Below, in pieces: positions 40,336 to 50,138 of a stretch of 64,000 bases of DNA. Origin of the DNA: a virus. Within the stretch, counting starts at the first letter, position 1. Each line of letters begins with the position of its first letter. The position numbers and the translations under genes were made by a program. The notes below the pieces were generated by a model that was not told the origin of the DNA, did not search any database, and saw only the letters and a program-made list of their open reading frames with translations. The stretch covers positions 57,066 through 121,065 of the IMG/VR virus record IMGVR_UViG_3300024265_000033. The stretch is one strand, 5' to 3'.

Positions 40336-40826
40336 TACCTTTTCCTCACTACAGAAAGATAGTGCGGTTCAGCTCCAGACTCACCCGCAGAATCCAGATT
40401 TGTAAGGGATCTTATTACGTCCCCCGCTTGTAATTCTACAGTTCTAGTTGCGCTAGAAAATTCACTAGTGCTGGTATCACCTATTATAAGTAAAGTTGGT
40501 GAATCCGGCCACGTTGCGGATGTGGTCTGTATAATTGTATTTCTTTCAATTGATGCTCTAGCTATTGGACTATATCTCCAATTCATAGATACTTCATACA
40601 TTCCAGTATTTAATATTGTTATGGAATCTCCTAAAGTTACCGATTGTTGTATAGAAAGGTCATCGCCTTTAACCGTAGCGTTAGTATATCGTCTCACCTT
40701 TTGATTTATAGATCCAGCCGGAAGCGCAAAAGTCAAGACAGCATAACTTAAAGATTCTTGATCTTGAAGCCTCTCATCAATAGCGTCTATTTCTGCATTT
40801 GGTTTTCTTCTTACACCTTGATCCAT
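40335..40826 (-). CDS. small C1q-like fibre head protein
   Basis: 163 residues. After a short helix it is almost all beta strands: NTGMYEVSMNWRY, TRTVELQAGDVIRSL, PHYLSVVRKR. This is the pattern of the C-terminal head in the upstream gene (KTGYYDITFMCQF, TVSLYLSAGQVVTPL, FTIVRSR). Probably a free-standing receptor-binding head or a split tip. Starts at the base where the 446-residue fibre ends. Confidence 0.55.
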   Translation of the reverse strand: MDQGVRRKPNAEIDAIDERLQDQESLSYAVLTFALPAGSINQKVRRYTNATVKGDDLSIQQSVTLGDSITILNTGMYEVSMNWRYSPIARASIERNTIIQTTSATWPDSPTLLIIGDTSTSEFSSATRTVELQAGDVIRSLTNLDSAGESGAEPHYLSVVRKR

Positions 40827-42166
40827 TATCTGCTCCTCACAATAGTAAAGTTACTAAATGCCGAAGGAGTATTGTCTCCCGTCAAAGGAGTTACAACCTG
40901 TCCTGCACTTAAATATAAACTTACAGTAGAAGTCATGAAATTTGCATGTCCCCCTACCGGAGCCATTCTCTGATTTCCGAATATTTTAGTTGTAGAGACA
41001 CTGCCCGGAGCTGAATCTTTTTCTCCAGCCGTCAAATCAATACCTATTCCAGAAGATCCTTGATTTCCCACGGAAAATTGACACATGAAGGTTATATCGT
41101 AATACCCTGTTTTCAAGATACTTATATCGAGGCCGTCGGCAGCGGTATTTGTCAATATAGACATAGAAGCTCCGCCCGAGTTTACAGTCGTATTGGTAAA
41201 TTGAGGAACTCTAGTGTTATTTGAACTAAGGCCCGTAATGGTATCCAATCGGATTTCTTCTCTGATAGGAGTGTCTTCTAATACATCCAACCTAGCTTCT
41301 GCCGAATCTATATCTTCTTCGTTTTGGAATACCCGGTCGCCGAAAGCTTTGAGATCCACATCATTGGGAGTGGCTTGGAAATCAGTTTCTGGCACGCCAG
41401 CGAGCTGCGCAAGACTTGGAACCATTAAATCGATTTGGCCTGCTAGAGCTTCAATCAATTGGAGTTGCGAGCCGTTGGGTGCTTCCACGATTGCACCATT
41501 GGCCACAACTGAAATGTTCCTGTCCTTAGATAAATCTGCGTTGTTGAATCTGATGAGAACTGAGAGTCCGGCTCCTGCAGGTACTTCTCGGTAGTCCCCG
41601 GTAACGCCTGCTCCTATAGGATTGTTTCCTGTATTTCGGAACATCAATTGCCCATCTGCATAGACTAATACAGCCCCGTGCTGGACACTTGAGAATTTCC
41701 CTACAGGGAAAGCCTGTCCGACGTTGAAATCTGTGGCTCCTAAAGCGAGAGTCCCTGTTACCGAAAGTGCTACTTGGTCGGCGAAAGTTACGCCTGTTTT
41801 GGCATTCGAGTCAATATGACCGGAAAAGAGTTCTCCCTCAAGCGCGGGTACAATCAAACGTATTCTAGAAGATCCTATGACCACATAATCGATGGAGTCG
41901 GCCATCAACCCTCGGGCTGAAGACTGAAGCTGTAGGTTGGTTTTGAATTGCTGTAAGTTTACGGAAGTGAGTTCGCTGAGAGAAGGCTGTACGAATCCGT
42001 TGGCAATAGCTTCTGCGGGAGTAGAAAGGGCTGTGAGATCGATGAATTCATCATCGACAGTGGGCGCATGTTTCCACTCGACTTTCTTGAAGCCTAAAGC
42101 AGGTACGTTGGATTCTTTAACGTCCTTTTTCTTTAGTGATAATGCGCCTTTTCCTGTTAAACTCAT
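40826..42166 (-). CDS. tail fibre with C1q-like head
   Basis: 446 residues. The N-terminal half (FKKVEWKHAPTVDDEFIDL) has beta domains separated by a short helix (EEDIDSAEARLDVLED, about 275-290), then a trimeric-looking C-terminal head (about 300-446). The layout shaft-helix-head is typical of minor tail fibres. Stop codon shares a base with the next start, so fibre and head genes are co-translated. Confidence 0.6.
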   Translation of the reverse strand: MSLTGKGALSLKKKDVKESNVPALGFKKVEWKHAPTVDDEFIDLTALSTPAEAIANGFVQPSLSELTSVNLQQFKTNLQLQSSARGLMADSIDYVVIGSSRIRLIVPALEGELFSGHIDSNAKTGVTFADQVALSVTGTLALGATDFNVGQAFPVGKFSSVQHGAVLVYADGQLMFRNTGNNPIGAGVTGDYREVPAGAGLSVLIRFNNADLSKDRNISVVANGAIVEAPNGSQLQLIEALAGQIDLMVPSLAQLAGVPETDFQATPNDVDLKAFGDRVFQNEEDIDSAEARLDVLEDTPIREEIRLDTITGLSSNNTRVPQFTNTTVNSGGASMSILTNTAADGLDISILKTGYYDITFMCQFSVGNQGSSGIGIDLTAGEKDSAPGSVSTTKIFGNQRMAPVGGHANFMTSTVSLYLSAGQVVTPLTGDNTPSAFSNFTIVRSR

Positions 42167-42169
42167 ATC

Positions 42170-42994
42170 TTATAAATCCTTAATTGGTGTGTTCGACCAA
42201 CCTTGTATAGGTATTCTAAAATTTCCGCGTAAATGTAATCTTGCGACTCCCATATTAAATTGGCTAGAGCCTTGCAGATCCATAGTAGCATTCGAACCTG
42301 CACCCGCGTCTGTTACAGAAGATCCTACCATCATACTGAATTCTGAAACTGTTTTAGGTTTAATCCAACCAATCCCATCGGTTTGTCCTGCTCCCGTATT
42401 AACATTGATAGGACCAAAGTAGGTATCTGGGACATTGGTAGTAAGTGCCCCATCTATTAATAAATCTGCAGAAAATTGTAAATTCGTAGGTAAATTATAA
42501 GAATAAAAACCACTTCCTGCATTTCCCGTCCCGGTTTGTATATAAACCATTGTAAATAGAGCTTCTCCGCCAATCCTCTGATAGTCTAAACGGTCTACGT
42601 CGGTAGGTCCTTTAGTAGGAGGGGTTGTAACGGCATCTACAACTAAGGCACCGCCAGAAATAAGGTCCGTAGTAGGAGTCCCCTCAATGTTCACAAAGCT
42701 TCCAAAAGCTCCAGCGTTATTGGTATAAAGAGATCCTACGAGCTTCCAAGCATTGAACCCTAAAGGTCCTGCGCTATTTTCAGCCACATCAATGCGGAGT
42801 TCTACGGCTCCTGAGACGATTACTGCGAATACTTGAGCGCGAGAATTTAGACCAATTCCGGGCAAAGGTCTTGAAATTGTTGCAGAAGTCTCAAATTGTT
42901 GACCTCCGATAGTCAAGATAGAAGGGCCTAGCGTGATGTTTCCACCGCTGTGCTGTAAGGCTCCTAATCTGTCTTGTCTAAATATCTTTCCCAT
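42170..42994 (-). CDS. tail fibre/baseplate appendage protein
   Basis: 274 residues, beta-rich throughout, beginning MGKIFRQDRLGALQHSGGNITLGPSILTIGGQQF, a start seen in fibre-proximal proteins of other phages (quoted only to show the strand pattern in short pieces: GGNITLGP, LTIGGQQF). It lies between the giant fibre and the head-type fibres. Specific role unknown. Confidence 0.5.
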   Translation of the reverse strand: MGKIFRQDRLGALQHSGGNITLGPSILTIGGQQFETSATISRPLPGIGLNSRAQVFAVIVSGAVELRIDVAENSAGPLGFNAWKLVGSLYTNNAGAFGSFVNIEGTPTTDLISGGALVVDAVTTPPTKGPTDVDRLDYQRIGGEALFTMVYIQTGTGNAGSGFYSYNLPTNLQFSADLLIDGALTTNVPDTYFGPINVNTGAGQTDGIGWIKPKTVSEFSMMVGSSVTDAGAGSNATMDLQGSSQFNMGVARLHLRGNFRIPIQGWSNTPIKDL

Positions 42995-42999
42995 AATTA

Positions 43000-43005
43000 A
43001 TTATA
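43000..43005 (-). promoter_or_regulatory. TATAAT box before the 42994 gene (weak)
   Basis: Minus strand AAGGTATAATTAATTATG, nearly identical to the sequence before the 38068 gene. It lies within six bases of the start codon region, so a promoter role for this gene is doubtful. Confidence 0.2.
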
Positions 43006-43007
43006 CC

Positions 43008-46000
43008 TTATTCCGATAATTCCCTAACTGTTAATACTCGTCTAGTTTCCTGCATTTGTGCTGTACCTGCCGCAGTCCTCCACTGTAACTGTACCGTATG
43101 TGTGCCCGGACTAACTGGAATGGTTAGACTCATAGAAACCATTTCATGAAAACCAAGATCGCCTATGCTTTGAAGCATTTCCGCACCCTTAGCTTCCCCA
43201 TCAACAAATATTTGGAAAAATGCGCCAGAGGTAGATCCCGTATTAGTCATTGCTCCGTGAAAATCAACTTTAATAGGATTTCCTTCAGTTTTAACAATCG
43301 CAGACATGTCTCTTACGGGCAGGAATGCTGATGACGTGGTTTGGGGATCACTTGTAATTCCTACAGCTTGTGCCCAATTTTGGGATTTTTTGACATCTTT
43401 TTTACTAAATTTCCTAAGGTCTGAGATACCTTGCGAGCCTACTTCGGGGGTAGCTTGAACAGTTGCAGGACTGTTTTGTTTAGGAACGTGGATTGGAGTA
43501 ATAACATTCATTGACATAAAACGTATTCTATCTGCAGCTCCTCCAGTTTGAGTAATTTCTATTGTATGTACTCCTAAGGAAAGCCCTAAAAAATCTAGTC
43601 TACGAACTTGTTGAGATCCGGTAGTTGCCGAATAAGCCCCTCCGCCACTATTTGTAGTACCGACCCTATCTATACCAGTAGCATCTAATACTCCATCGAT
43701 TCTAACATCGAAATCCACCGGTCCTCCGCCAGTTCCTGCTTGAACTATTTGAACTCCCGTGCCAAGGAATGTCAACGCTACGGTGCTACCATTCGTAACA
43801 TTTCCTGCCTGAAAAAATCCGGGAAAATCTGTATCACTACTGGCAATGTCCCAAGCACCCGATCCTGCATATATAAATTCTCTTGAATTGTATTTTGTCA
43901 AAGCACCTTGGGGCATTTCTATAGGTCCTATTAAATTATCATTTGTTAGAGCCGTTGAAGGATCGTAATCAGCCATTATATTATAAGAACCCAACGCTTT
44001 AGCCCCTGTAGGAAGATCGGGAGTTTCGGGACCGTAGATACTGAAACTAGAAAAGTGTTGATTACCGCCTACCACAGCCGTTGCGTCTTTAAGGAATTTT
44101 ACAGTGTGCGATCCATAAGGAAGACCGGATACTATTTTTTGAGTGAATTTTCTATTTCCTACAAGACTAACCCCTATCTTTCCTACATTAACTCCATCAA
44201 CAAAAACATCTTTAGGTTCTGTACCTGTACCATTGTCCTCAAGAAATACGTCCAAACCGGTTCCTATGAAGGTGATAGTTAGGAAATTGCCGACTGCAGA
44301 AACCCTAGGGCCATTACGACCCGCTACGTCATTTCTTATTTGATTTCCAACTAAAGCCGTAGTACCATCGTCAAGAGTAAAGCCTAAATTAGTAGGACCG
44401 CCAGTAAAAAACGAGAAATCATCAGTTCTGCCTGCTCCAAAATCTCCCCAATAATGTCTTCTTTCTTTTTCATTAGAGTGATTAGCAGCTCCTAGAAATA
44501 GAGCTACAGCATCGGTTGGATTAACTGATTTTTTTACACTGCCGTCTGATTTTTGGTAAATCAAAGCGGCTCCGCCCCTGTCTGTTATAGCCCCGGTTTC
44601 GAAATCCGAATTATAAGCAGCCGTTTCTAAAGTAGAGTGTGTAAGCTTTTTCCCTTTGAAAAGTTGCGAGCCCGGAGGTAATTGGATAAGTCCCGAAGCT
44701 TCTTCATTCAAAAATTCAAATCCATACCAAGCAAAAGGAAAAGCTGTAGTAGGAGATACTTTTATTGTATGCAGTCCCAAGGTTAAACCCGAAGAGAGGT
44801 TTACTATTTGATTGATAGAATAACCTCTGCCAGTCAACATATTTGAAGTTCCTGTGGTAGCTACAGTTGAAACAGGTCCCCCATCTACGGAGACATCCCA
44901 ACTTCTATCAACGTCAAATAAAGTCAGGACATTCAAACCGGTTCCGTAAAAAGTAAGTTCTATAAAACCAGCACTATCTAATTCCGCCGAAGACTGTCCT
45001 GAGGTTCCGTTAAAACTTCCATGCCTGCCTACAAACCTAATTTGACCAAATTTATCATTCAATGCTCCAAAGACTTGTTCTCCGTTAGGTCCTGTTTCGC
45101 CTTGAATTTTGACAACTTCTTGTGTCATTATACGGTCAACGCCTAATCTAGGCTTGAGATCCTGAGTCAAGTCTGCGATCAAAGCTCTATTTGTAATTTG
45201 AGTAAAAGGAGCGGGAATCTTAGGGAGAATCATAGAATCCGAAATGGATTCAAGCTCGTCTCCAATATCGATCAAGTTGCTCTGAATTGTGGCAATAGCA
45301 TTAGCATTTTGATCTGAATCATCGAAGCTTGCGGCTTCATTTTGTCTGAAGATTAATACGATATCTTCTCCGGGTTGGTCGAAAAAGTCCGGATCAAAAG
45401 TAATAGTAGATCCGTCTATTCTAAAAACACCTTCGGTAGCCACATACGTTTGGCCTCTGAAAGGGTCGTAAGCTACTAAGAGATCTGGATCTGGCAAGAA
45501 ATCCAAAATGAACTCAGTGCGGTTCTCAGCACCTGTGAAGAAAAATTTATTTACTTGCTTTACTCCGCTTGCGGTAAGTCCCGGAAGGAATCCGTAAAGA
45601 AGTCCGTAACCTTCTATAGAAACATCATTCGTTCCACTTGTAACTCTGACTCGTAGATCGTGCTCTCGGCCTTTGCCTGAGAAAGTCAAAGAGGTACTTG
45701 GGGCATCAGCCCAAATAGTTCCGTTGAATTGAGAAGAAGCTCCTCCTGTAGGAGCAGAAGTATCGGCGCGTACTCGAACTTCATCGACTGCGGCAGAAAA
45801 GCTTGCTTTATAGGCTGCATTAGTTTCCATAACTAACCAGTATTGAACCCCGGAAACCAACACTACATCAGAGAGATTGACCAAAGTGGCTGTATCGCCA
45901 GTAGCCAAAGCTTCCAAATCTAGGGGACCGGATTCACTTAAAATATCGTTAGGATCAGTAGAGGGTTGAGCTGTATCATCAGCAACAATTTTCAAGGTCA

Positions 46001-48770
46001 TAGAACCTTGGACGTTGCCCAAACTAGCTTCAATCTTATTGAGATAAATTTCAACCTCTTTCCACACTCTTGTAGTAGAAGGCGTGAAGGTAGTTGCCCA
46101 AGATTGCTGTGAGCCCGCATCAGTGAAGTTAAGATTGATGTCAGCGTTAGAAACATTATATTCGTCTAGAGTTTGATTAGCTGCTTCCTCGGCAAATTCC
46201 AATACGCCTTGAAAAGCATTTGTGGCTCCGATTCGCTCCATTGTAATAGCTTGGTATTCGTTTCCGCCATCACGAGAAACCTCGTAGGTAGCAATAGGAT
46301 CAAGATCTGCGAGAAGCCATTTCAAGTAGAGTTCTACCTGAGGCACATCTATTCCTTGGCTCAGAAATTCGTCATCCAAGTTCTGGGTAGAAACCAGAGT
46401 GTCGCCAATTAGAGGTAAGTTGAAAACACTATCTGCCGCTGCGAAAGCACCGGTAGAAGCTCCGTCAATCTTATCATCTTCGTCAACCGAGAAAATATTA
46501 GGAGTTGCATAAGTGTAGGGGCTTAAAACGAGACGGCGTTTGATATCTTCTTCTAGAGAAGCCCCTCCGCCTCCGCCCGCACCGCTGGCCCCTAGGCGAA
46601 CAGTCTGACCCGGATCGAGAACTTGCTTATGGAAAGGAATATGCAAGTACCCTGCACCGGCAGCGTCTATTCTGCGGAATAGGATGAATACATCTTTATT
46701 GAATTGGTCTTGCGCAGGAATGGGAGTTACTCCGCTATTTACCAAAGTCAATGTTTCCGAGGCAACTTCCCGGTCTACAAGAACATATATAGATTCTCCG
46801 TCTGCAATCGAGATTGGAGAGTTTGAGATGTCAATTTCGTGTTGAGTAAGAGTTCCGTCTTTAGTATTGATGAACTCAAGAATGATGTCGCTAATCATAG
46901 TAAGCTGTGCGCCGTCCCAAGTGACTAGGTCGTCGGATCGAAGGTATCCTGAGCGATCTTCTTGAGAGTCTCCGATAGCGTCTGTATTTGTAGACATTCT
47001 CGAAACGAAGCTCTCGCCTTGCTGTCCTCGGACATTACTTGTATAAACGGCTGGAGTATTCTCGCTTGAAATTCCTAAGATGGCCAGCAAAGAAGCAGGA
47101 ACTGTTCCGCCAGAAATGGCAGAGCCTTCTCCGGGAGAAATTACATCAGTTCGGGTATAAAGAACCCCGCCTTCTCTGTAAGCTAACCAATAATTTTCGT
47201 CATTATTTATGTAGCTTCCAAGAGCCACAGTTTGGTAATTCGTGTCGGCTGCGCCCGCTCCGTCGTAAATCCTTGTTCCTGTAGCAGGAACCTTGATGAA
47301 CATGACTTCGCCATCAGCGATTGCAATAGAAGCGTCTCCGGCTTGACCTTTTTTAGTTTCGGAAATGGTTGGAGTGACGGCTCCGGCATCCTTTAAGAGA
47401 GTATTTACGGGAATAGTAACCGCGTTCTTGTCGCCTAGGGCGGAGAACTTAATTTGAAATCCTTCATCATAACTGCCAGTGATAGTGACAGCTTCCACAA
47501 TTGCAGAAGCATCCCAAGCCGCTTGTACGGCTGCCGCGTCATCGCTGAAATCAATATCGGCAGTTTGTTGGCCGTCGTGTTCTACTTGCCAAACCCCTGC
47601 GTCGGGAGGAGTTGGAGCGAAAGTGATTGTTTGGATTTCAAGTCCATCATCTTGACGGGTCAAAGAAAGATCGTCAGTTCGGTTGAAGATTCTTAGGAAT
47701 CCCATTACATCGGCATCTGCAGGAGCTGCCGCGTCATCTAAAATTTTGAGGTTGGTTCCATCCCACTCGAATCTAGATCCAGAAGCTGCAGGATTGTTTA
47801 CAGTACGAGCATTTAGGAAGTTATTAATACCTGCGATTGAACCAAAGCCAGTTTCAAAGAAAAAACGAGTTCCTTTGATTGCCTTGATTTCTGTGGCAAA
47901 TGCCTGAAATTGTTCTCTGAGATTATCAATGCTTTTATCAGCTCCGGAAAAAGCATCTGTCAAGAACGAGAGAGTTCCTGTGGCCCCAGAGTCCGCTCCA
48001 ACAACCGCATCTCCGGGGCTCATTGTTTTAGCTGAAGGCAAAATAACGCCGATTGTACCTGTGCCGCCGGTTTGAACTTCTGCGGTTTCGGCACCGTCAA
48101 AAGTTACGATTTCCCCGGCAGTGAAGGTCCCGGAAACACCTGAGAGTGTAAGAGTCATCTCTGGCTCAGTTTGAGTGCCCCAAGCATAGTCAGCTTCGGG
48201 ATCAGAAGGTGTGCCCAATCGAAAAAATAGATCTCTTTCGTCAAATATTTGAGTAATATTGTTCGCACCGTCAGCATCCACAATACCGAGCTTTATTCGG
48301 TCTGGAGAGCCTGAGAAGCCTCCTAAGAGGACTACGACGTCAATTTTGATATTGGTTACGGTGTCAATGGTCTGATTGAACTCTGCGCCCAGCCCACCTT
48401 GAGCGGAAGGGTCCCAAAAAGCCCTAGTAAGCGGAGTTCCATTTTCGGTAGAAAGCTCTAATTCCAAAAAGTTACGAGCACTTGGGTTCAAAACGGCTTG
48501 TAGAGGAGGATCTCCTACGGCTCCTGTGAACCAAGAAAAGCTTCCGGAATTGTTGGCATTTATTAGAGTAGAACCGTCAACTGTGATGAGAGCTGGAGAG
48601 GGGCCTGCTAAGCCGCTGATATTAAAACCTTTTAGAATGAGTTGGGTAGGACCCCAGAATTCGCCTGTCCAATTTTTGGCATCGGCACACAAACCAGATA
48701 GAAGGACTTCAATGTCTTCCAAATCCAATCTTTGCTGTGGTAGTAGGCGTGGTCTACTAAGAATTGCCAT
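43008..48770 (-). CDS. giant tail fibre with C-terminal adhesin module (1920 aa)
   Basis: 1920 residues, the largest gene here. The start MAILSRPRLLPQQRLDLEDI looks like a baseplate-attachment domain. Residues about 200-1150 are repeated beta domains with a short coiled-coil near 275-300. The last 740 residues carry the same three FxGTGL units as the two downstream adhesins (FYGTGLNVLTL, FIGTGLDVFLE, FLGTGVQIVQA), so it is paralogue 1 fused to a long shaft. A promoter with an extended -10 precedes it. Confidence 0.75.
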   Translation of the reverse strand: MAILSRPRLLPQQRLDLEDIEVLLSGLCADAKNWTGEFWGPTQLILKGFNISGLAGPSPALITVDGSTLINANNSGSFSWFTGAVGDPPLQAVLNPSARNFLELELSTENGTPLTRAFWDPSAQGGLGAEFNQTIDTVTNIKIDVVVLLGGFSGSPDRIKLGIVDADGANNITQIFDERDLFFRLGTPSDPEADYAWGTQTEPEMTLTLSGVSGTFTAGEIVTFDGAETAEVQTGGTGTIGVILPSAKTMSPGDAVVGADSGATGTLSFLTDAFSGADKSIDNLREQFQAFATEIKAIKGTRFFFETGFGSIAGINNFLNARTVNNPAASGSRFEWDGTNLKILDDAAAPADADVMGFLRIFNRTDDLSLTRQDDGLEIQTITFAPTPPDAGVWQVEHDGQQTADIDFSDDAAAVQAAWDASAIVEAVTITGSYDEGFQIKFSALGDKNAVTIPVNTLLKDAGAVTPTISETKKGQAGDASIAIADGEVMFIKVPATGTRIYDGAGAADTNYQTVALGSYINNDENYWLAYREGGVLYTRTDVISPGEGSAISGGTVPASLLAILGISSENTPAVYTSNVRGQQGESFVSRMSTNTDAIGDSQEDRSGYLRSDDLVTWDGAQLTMISDIILEFINTKDGTLTQHEIDISNSPISIADGESIYVLVDREVASETLTLVNSGVTPIPAQDQFNKDVFILFRRIDAAGAGYLHIPFHKQVLDPGQTVRLGASGAGGGGGASLEEDIKRRLVLSPYTYATPNIFSVDEDDKIDGASTGAFAAADSVFNLPLIGDTLVSTQNLDDEFLSQGIDVPQVELYLKWLLADLDPIATYEVSRDGGNEYQAITMERIGATNAFQGVLEFAEEAANQTLDEYNVSNADINLNFTDAGSQQSWATTFTPSTTRVWKEVEIYLNKIEASLGNVQGSMTLKIVADDTAQPSTDPNDILSESGPLDLEALATGDTATLVNLSDVVLVSGVQYWLVMETNAAYKASFSAAVDEVRVRADTSAPTGGASSQFNGTIWADAPSTSLTFSGKGREHDLRVRVTSGTNDVSIEGYGLLYGFLPGLTASGVKQVNKFFFTGAENRTEFILDFLPDPDLLVAYDPFRGQTYVATEGVFRIDGSTITFDPDFFDQPGEDIVLIFRQNEAASFDDSDQNANAIATIQSNLIDIGDELESISDSMILPKIPAPFTQITNRALIADLTQDLKPRLGVDRIMTQEVVKIQGETGPNGEQVFGALNDKFGQIRFVGRHGSFNGTSGQSSAELDSAGFIELTFYGTGLNVLTLFDVDRSWDVSVDGGPVSTVATTGTSNMLTGRGYSINQIVNLSSGLTLGLHTIKVSPTTAFPFAWYGFEFLNEEASGLIQLPPGSQLFKGKKLTHSTLETAAYNSDFETGAITDRGGAALIYQKSDGSVKKSVNPTDAVALFLGAANHSNEKERRHYWGDFGAGRTDDFSFFTGGPTNLGFTLDDGTTALVGNQIRNDVAGRNGPRVSAVGNFLTITFIGTGLDVFLEDNGTGTEPKDVFVDGVNVGKIGVSLVGNRKFTQKIVSGLPYGSHTVKFLKDATAVVGGNQHFSSFSIYGPETPDLPTGAKALGSYNIMADYDPSTALTNDNLIGPIEMPQGALTKYNSREFIYAGSGAWDIASSDTDFPGFFQAGNVTNGSTVALTFLGTGVQIVQAGTGGGPVDFDVRIDGVLDATGIDRVGTTNSGGGAYSATTGSQQVRRLDFLGLSLGVHTIEITQTGGAADRIRFMSMNVITPIHVPKQNSPATVQATPEVGSQGISDLRKFSKKDVKKSQNWAQAVGITSDPQTTSSAFLPVRDMSAIVKTEGNPIKVDFHGAMTNTGSTSGAFFQIFVDGEAKGAEMLQSIGDLGFHEMVSMSLTIPVSPGTHTVQLQWRTAAGTAQMQETRRVLTVRELSE

Positions 48771-48800
48771 TTATATATCTCCCAATCTCGATCTCATTAA

Positions 48801-48809
48801 ATTATACCA
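48801..48809 (-). promoter_or_regulatory. extended -10 promoter TGGTATAAT before the giant fibre
   Basis: Minus strand TGG-TATAAT (48801-48809) with start point and a TTGGGAGA ribosome site before ATG 48770. The whole leader is closely similar to that at 55741-55749. Confidence 0.55.
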
Positions 48810-48829
48810 AGTTTCGCCTTCTCTCATTA

Positions 48830-50134
48830 CTACTCCTCGTATGGATTTTCACAGATATATTTATATGTTGGGAGTAGCACGAGGAAATTGATAATAATCC
48901 CCGCAGCGGCCAAAGTTCTTAAAATATCTTCCACAATCTGCCTTGCTCCTGCCGGAGAAGTCAAGTAAATAGCCAAGTCTTCTCCGCTAGTTCTGGGTAT
49001 TGCGGGTTTCAAATCCGGCAAAACTACGTTGATTTGTTCTCCCGCGAAGTGATCTTCCGCGAAAACATGTCCCGGATCTAGAAGTAAAGTGTTGTCATTT
49101 GGACGACTTATATATCCTACGGGCACCTCTTCTTGACTCCCGCCCCAATCAAAAATCAATTTACCGGGTTCATTTGGAATATCGTCGGCGTCAGAAACTA
49201 TCAAAGTCGGCACGACATTTCCAGCCAGTACGGTTTGCTGAAGTGTGGCTACCTGTCTTGTAGTCGTGTAGGGAGCCCCTGTAGGAGCAAATAAAAAACT
49301 TCCTTGCCATACTCCGTTTGCGGGAGCCACAGGAGGTTCAAGGGTCGAATCGGCATGGATGTGGTGAGATCCTCTTAGAGTCCTTCTTAAAGCGGGTACA
49401 ATTGCAGGCAACTCGATAATCAATTCTCTAGGTCTTAGTTGGTAAATTGCAGTTCTTTGGTCAAGATCCGTAATTCTGAATTTTTTGACAGTGAAATCCA
49501 ACTTGGTAGAGCCTACCATCGAGCTAGTTATGATTTCTACAGACCCTTTCGCCCCCGGAGAATTCGTTCTAATATTTATGCTTTCGTCCCCGGTCAATTG
49601 GTCCGTAATTATGCTTATGGTCGCGCCCTTGACTCGACCCAAAATATTCGCTATTTCTTGGGCAGTAGCAGCTCCGGGAATTGCGATATCTCCCGCCAGA
49701 GCTTTAATTTCTTGTTCATCTCCGCCGTCTATCTTTACCTTAAAGGCATCCCCCGTAGATACGTTAAAGGGTGCGATATTGGCAGTTTCTGTATTCGAGC
49801 GCGAAAAGAGAGGTCCCCAAAAGACGTCCATAGTGTCATAGAAAATTTTACGAATTTGTTTGGCTTTCAGAGAAAGATTGGGTACGAGTTCTTGGAATTC
49901 CTCATCCAAAAGACCTAAGGCAGAAGGCCTAGAAACACCTACGCCTGATGCCAAGCGATCTAAGAATCCACCTTCGGCATTACGGATGAAGAGCTGAGCT
50001 TTGGTATTTTGTAACTGAATTACAATTTCATCATCTCCCGTAGCCCAAGCTTTCAACAACGCCTTAATGTTCGGGTTTACCCGAGGCTTGTAGACTTTAG
50101 GAATATTTCTAGTGTATCTATCAAACTTACTCAT
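48830..50134 (-). CDS. baseplate protein (gpI position)
   Basis: 434 residues following baseplate J. The N-terminus is helical (ALLKAWATGDDEIVIQLQNTKAQL, LDRLASGVGVSRP) as in P2 gpI-type wedge proteins. A middle domain (about 115-200; FKVKIDGGDEQEIKAL, then ATAQEIANILGRVKGATISI) also appears in the neighbouring J protein. The C-terminus includes a hydrophobic helix. It probably connects wedge to fibres. Confidence 0.6.
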   Translation of the reverse strand: MSKFDRYTRNIPKVYKPRVNPNIKALLKAWATGDDEIVIQLQNTKAQLFIRNAEGGFLDRLASGVGVSRPSALGLLDEEFQELVPNLSLKAKQIRKIFYDTMDVFWGPLFSRSNTETANIAPFNVSTGDAFKVKIDGGDEQEIKALAGDIAIPGAATAQEIANILGRVKGATISIITDQLTGDESINIRTNSPGAKGSVEIITSSMVGSTKLDFTVKKFRITDLDQRTAIYQLRPRELIIELPAIVPALRRTLRGSHHIHADSTLEPPVAPANGVWQGSFLFAPTGAPYTTTRQVATLQQTVLAGNVVPTLIVSDADDIPNEPGKLIFDWGGSQEEVPVGYISRPNDNTLLLDPGHVFAEDHFAGEQINVVLPDLKPAIPRTSGEDLAIYLTSPAGARQIVEDILRTLAAAGIIINFLVLLPTYKYICENPYEE

Positions 50135-50138
50135 TTAC

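Noticed and set aside
49439-49918. 159-codon plus-strand open frame
   Set aside because: Antisense to the baseplate gene; no ribosome site and no plausible domain.
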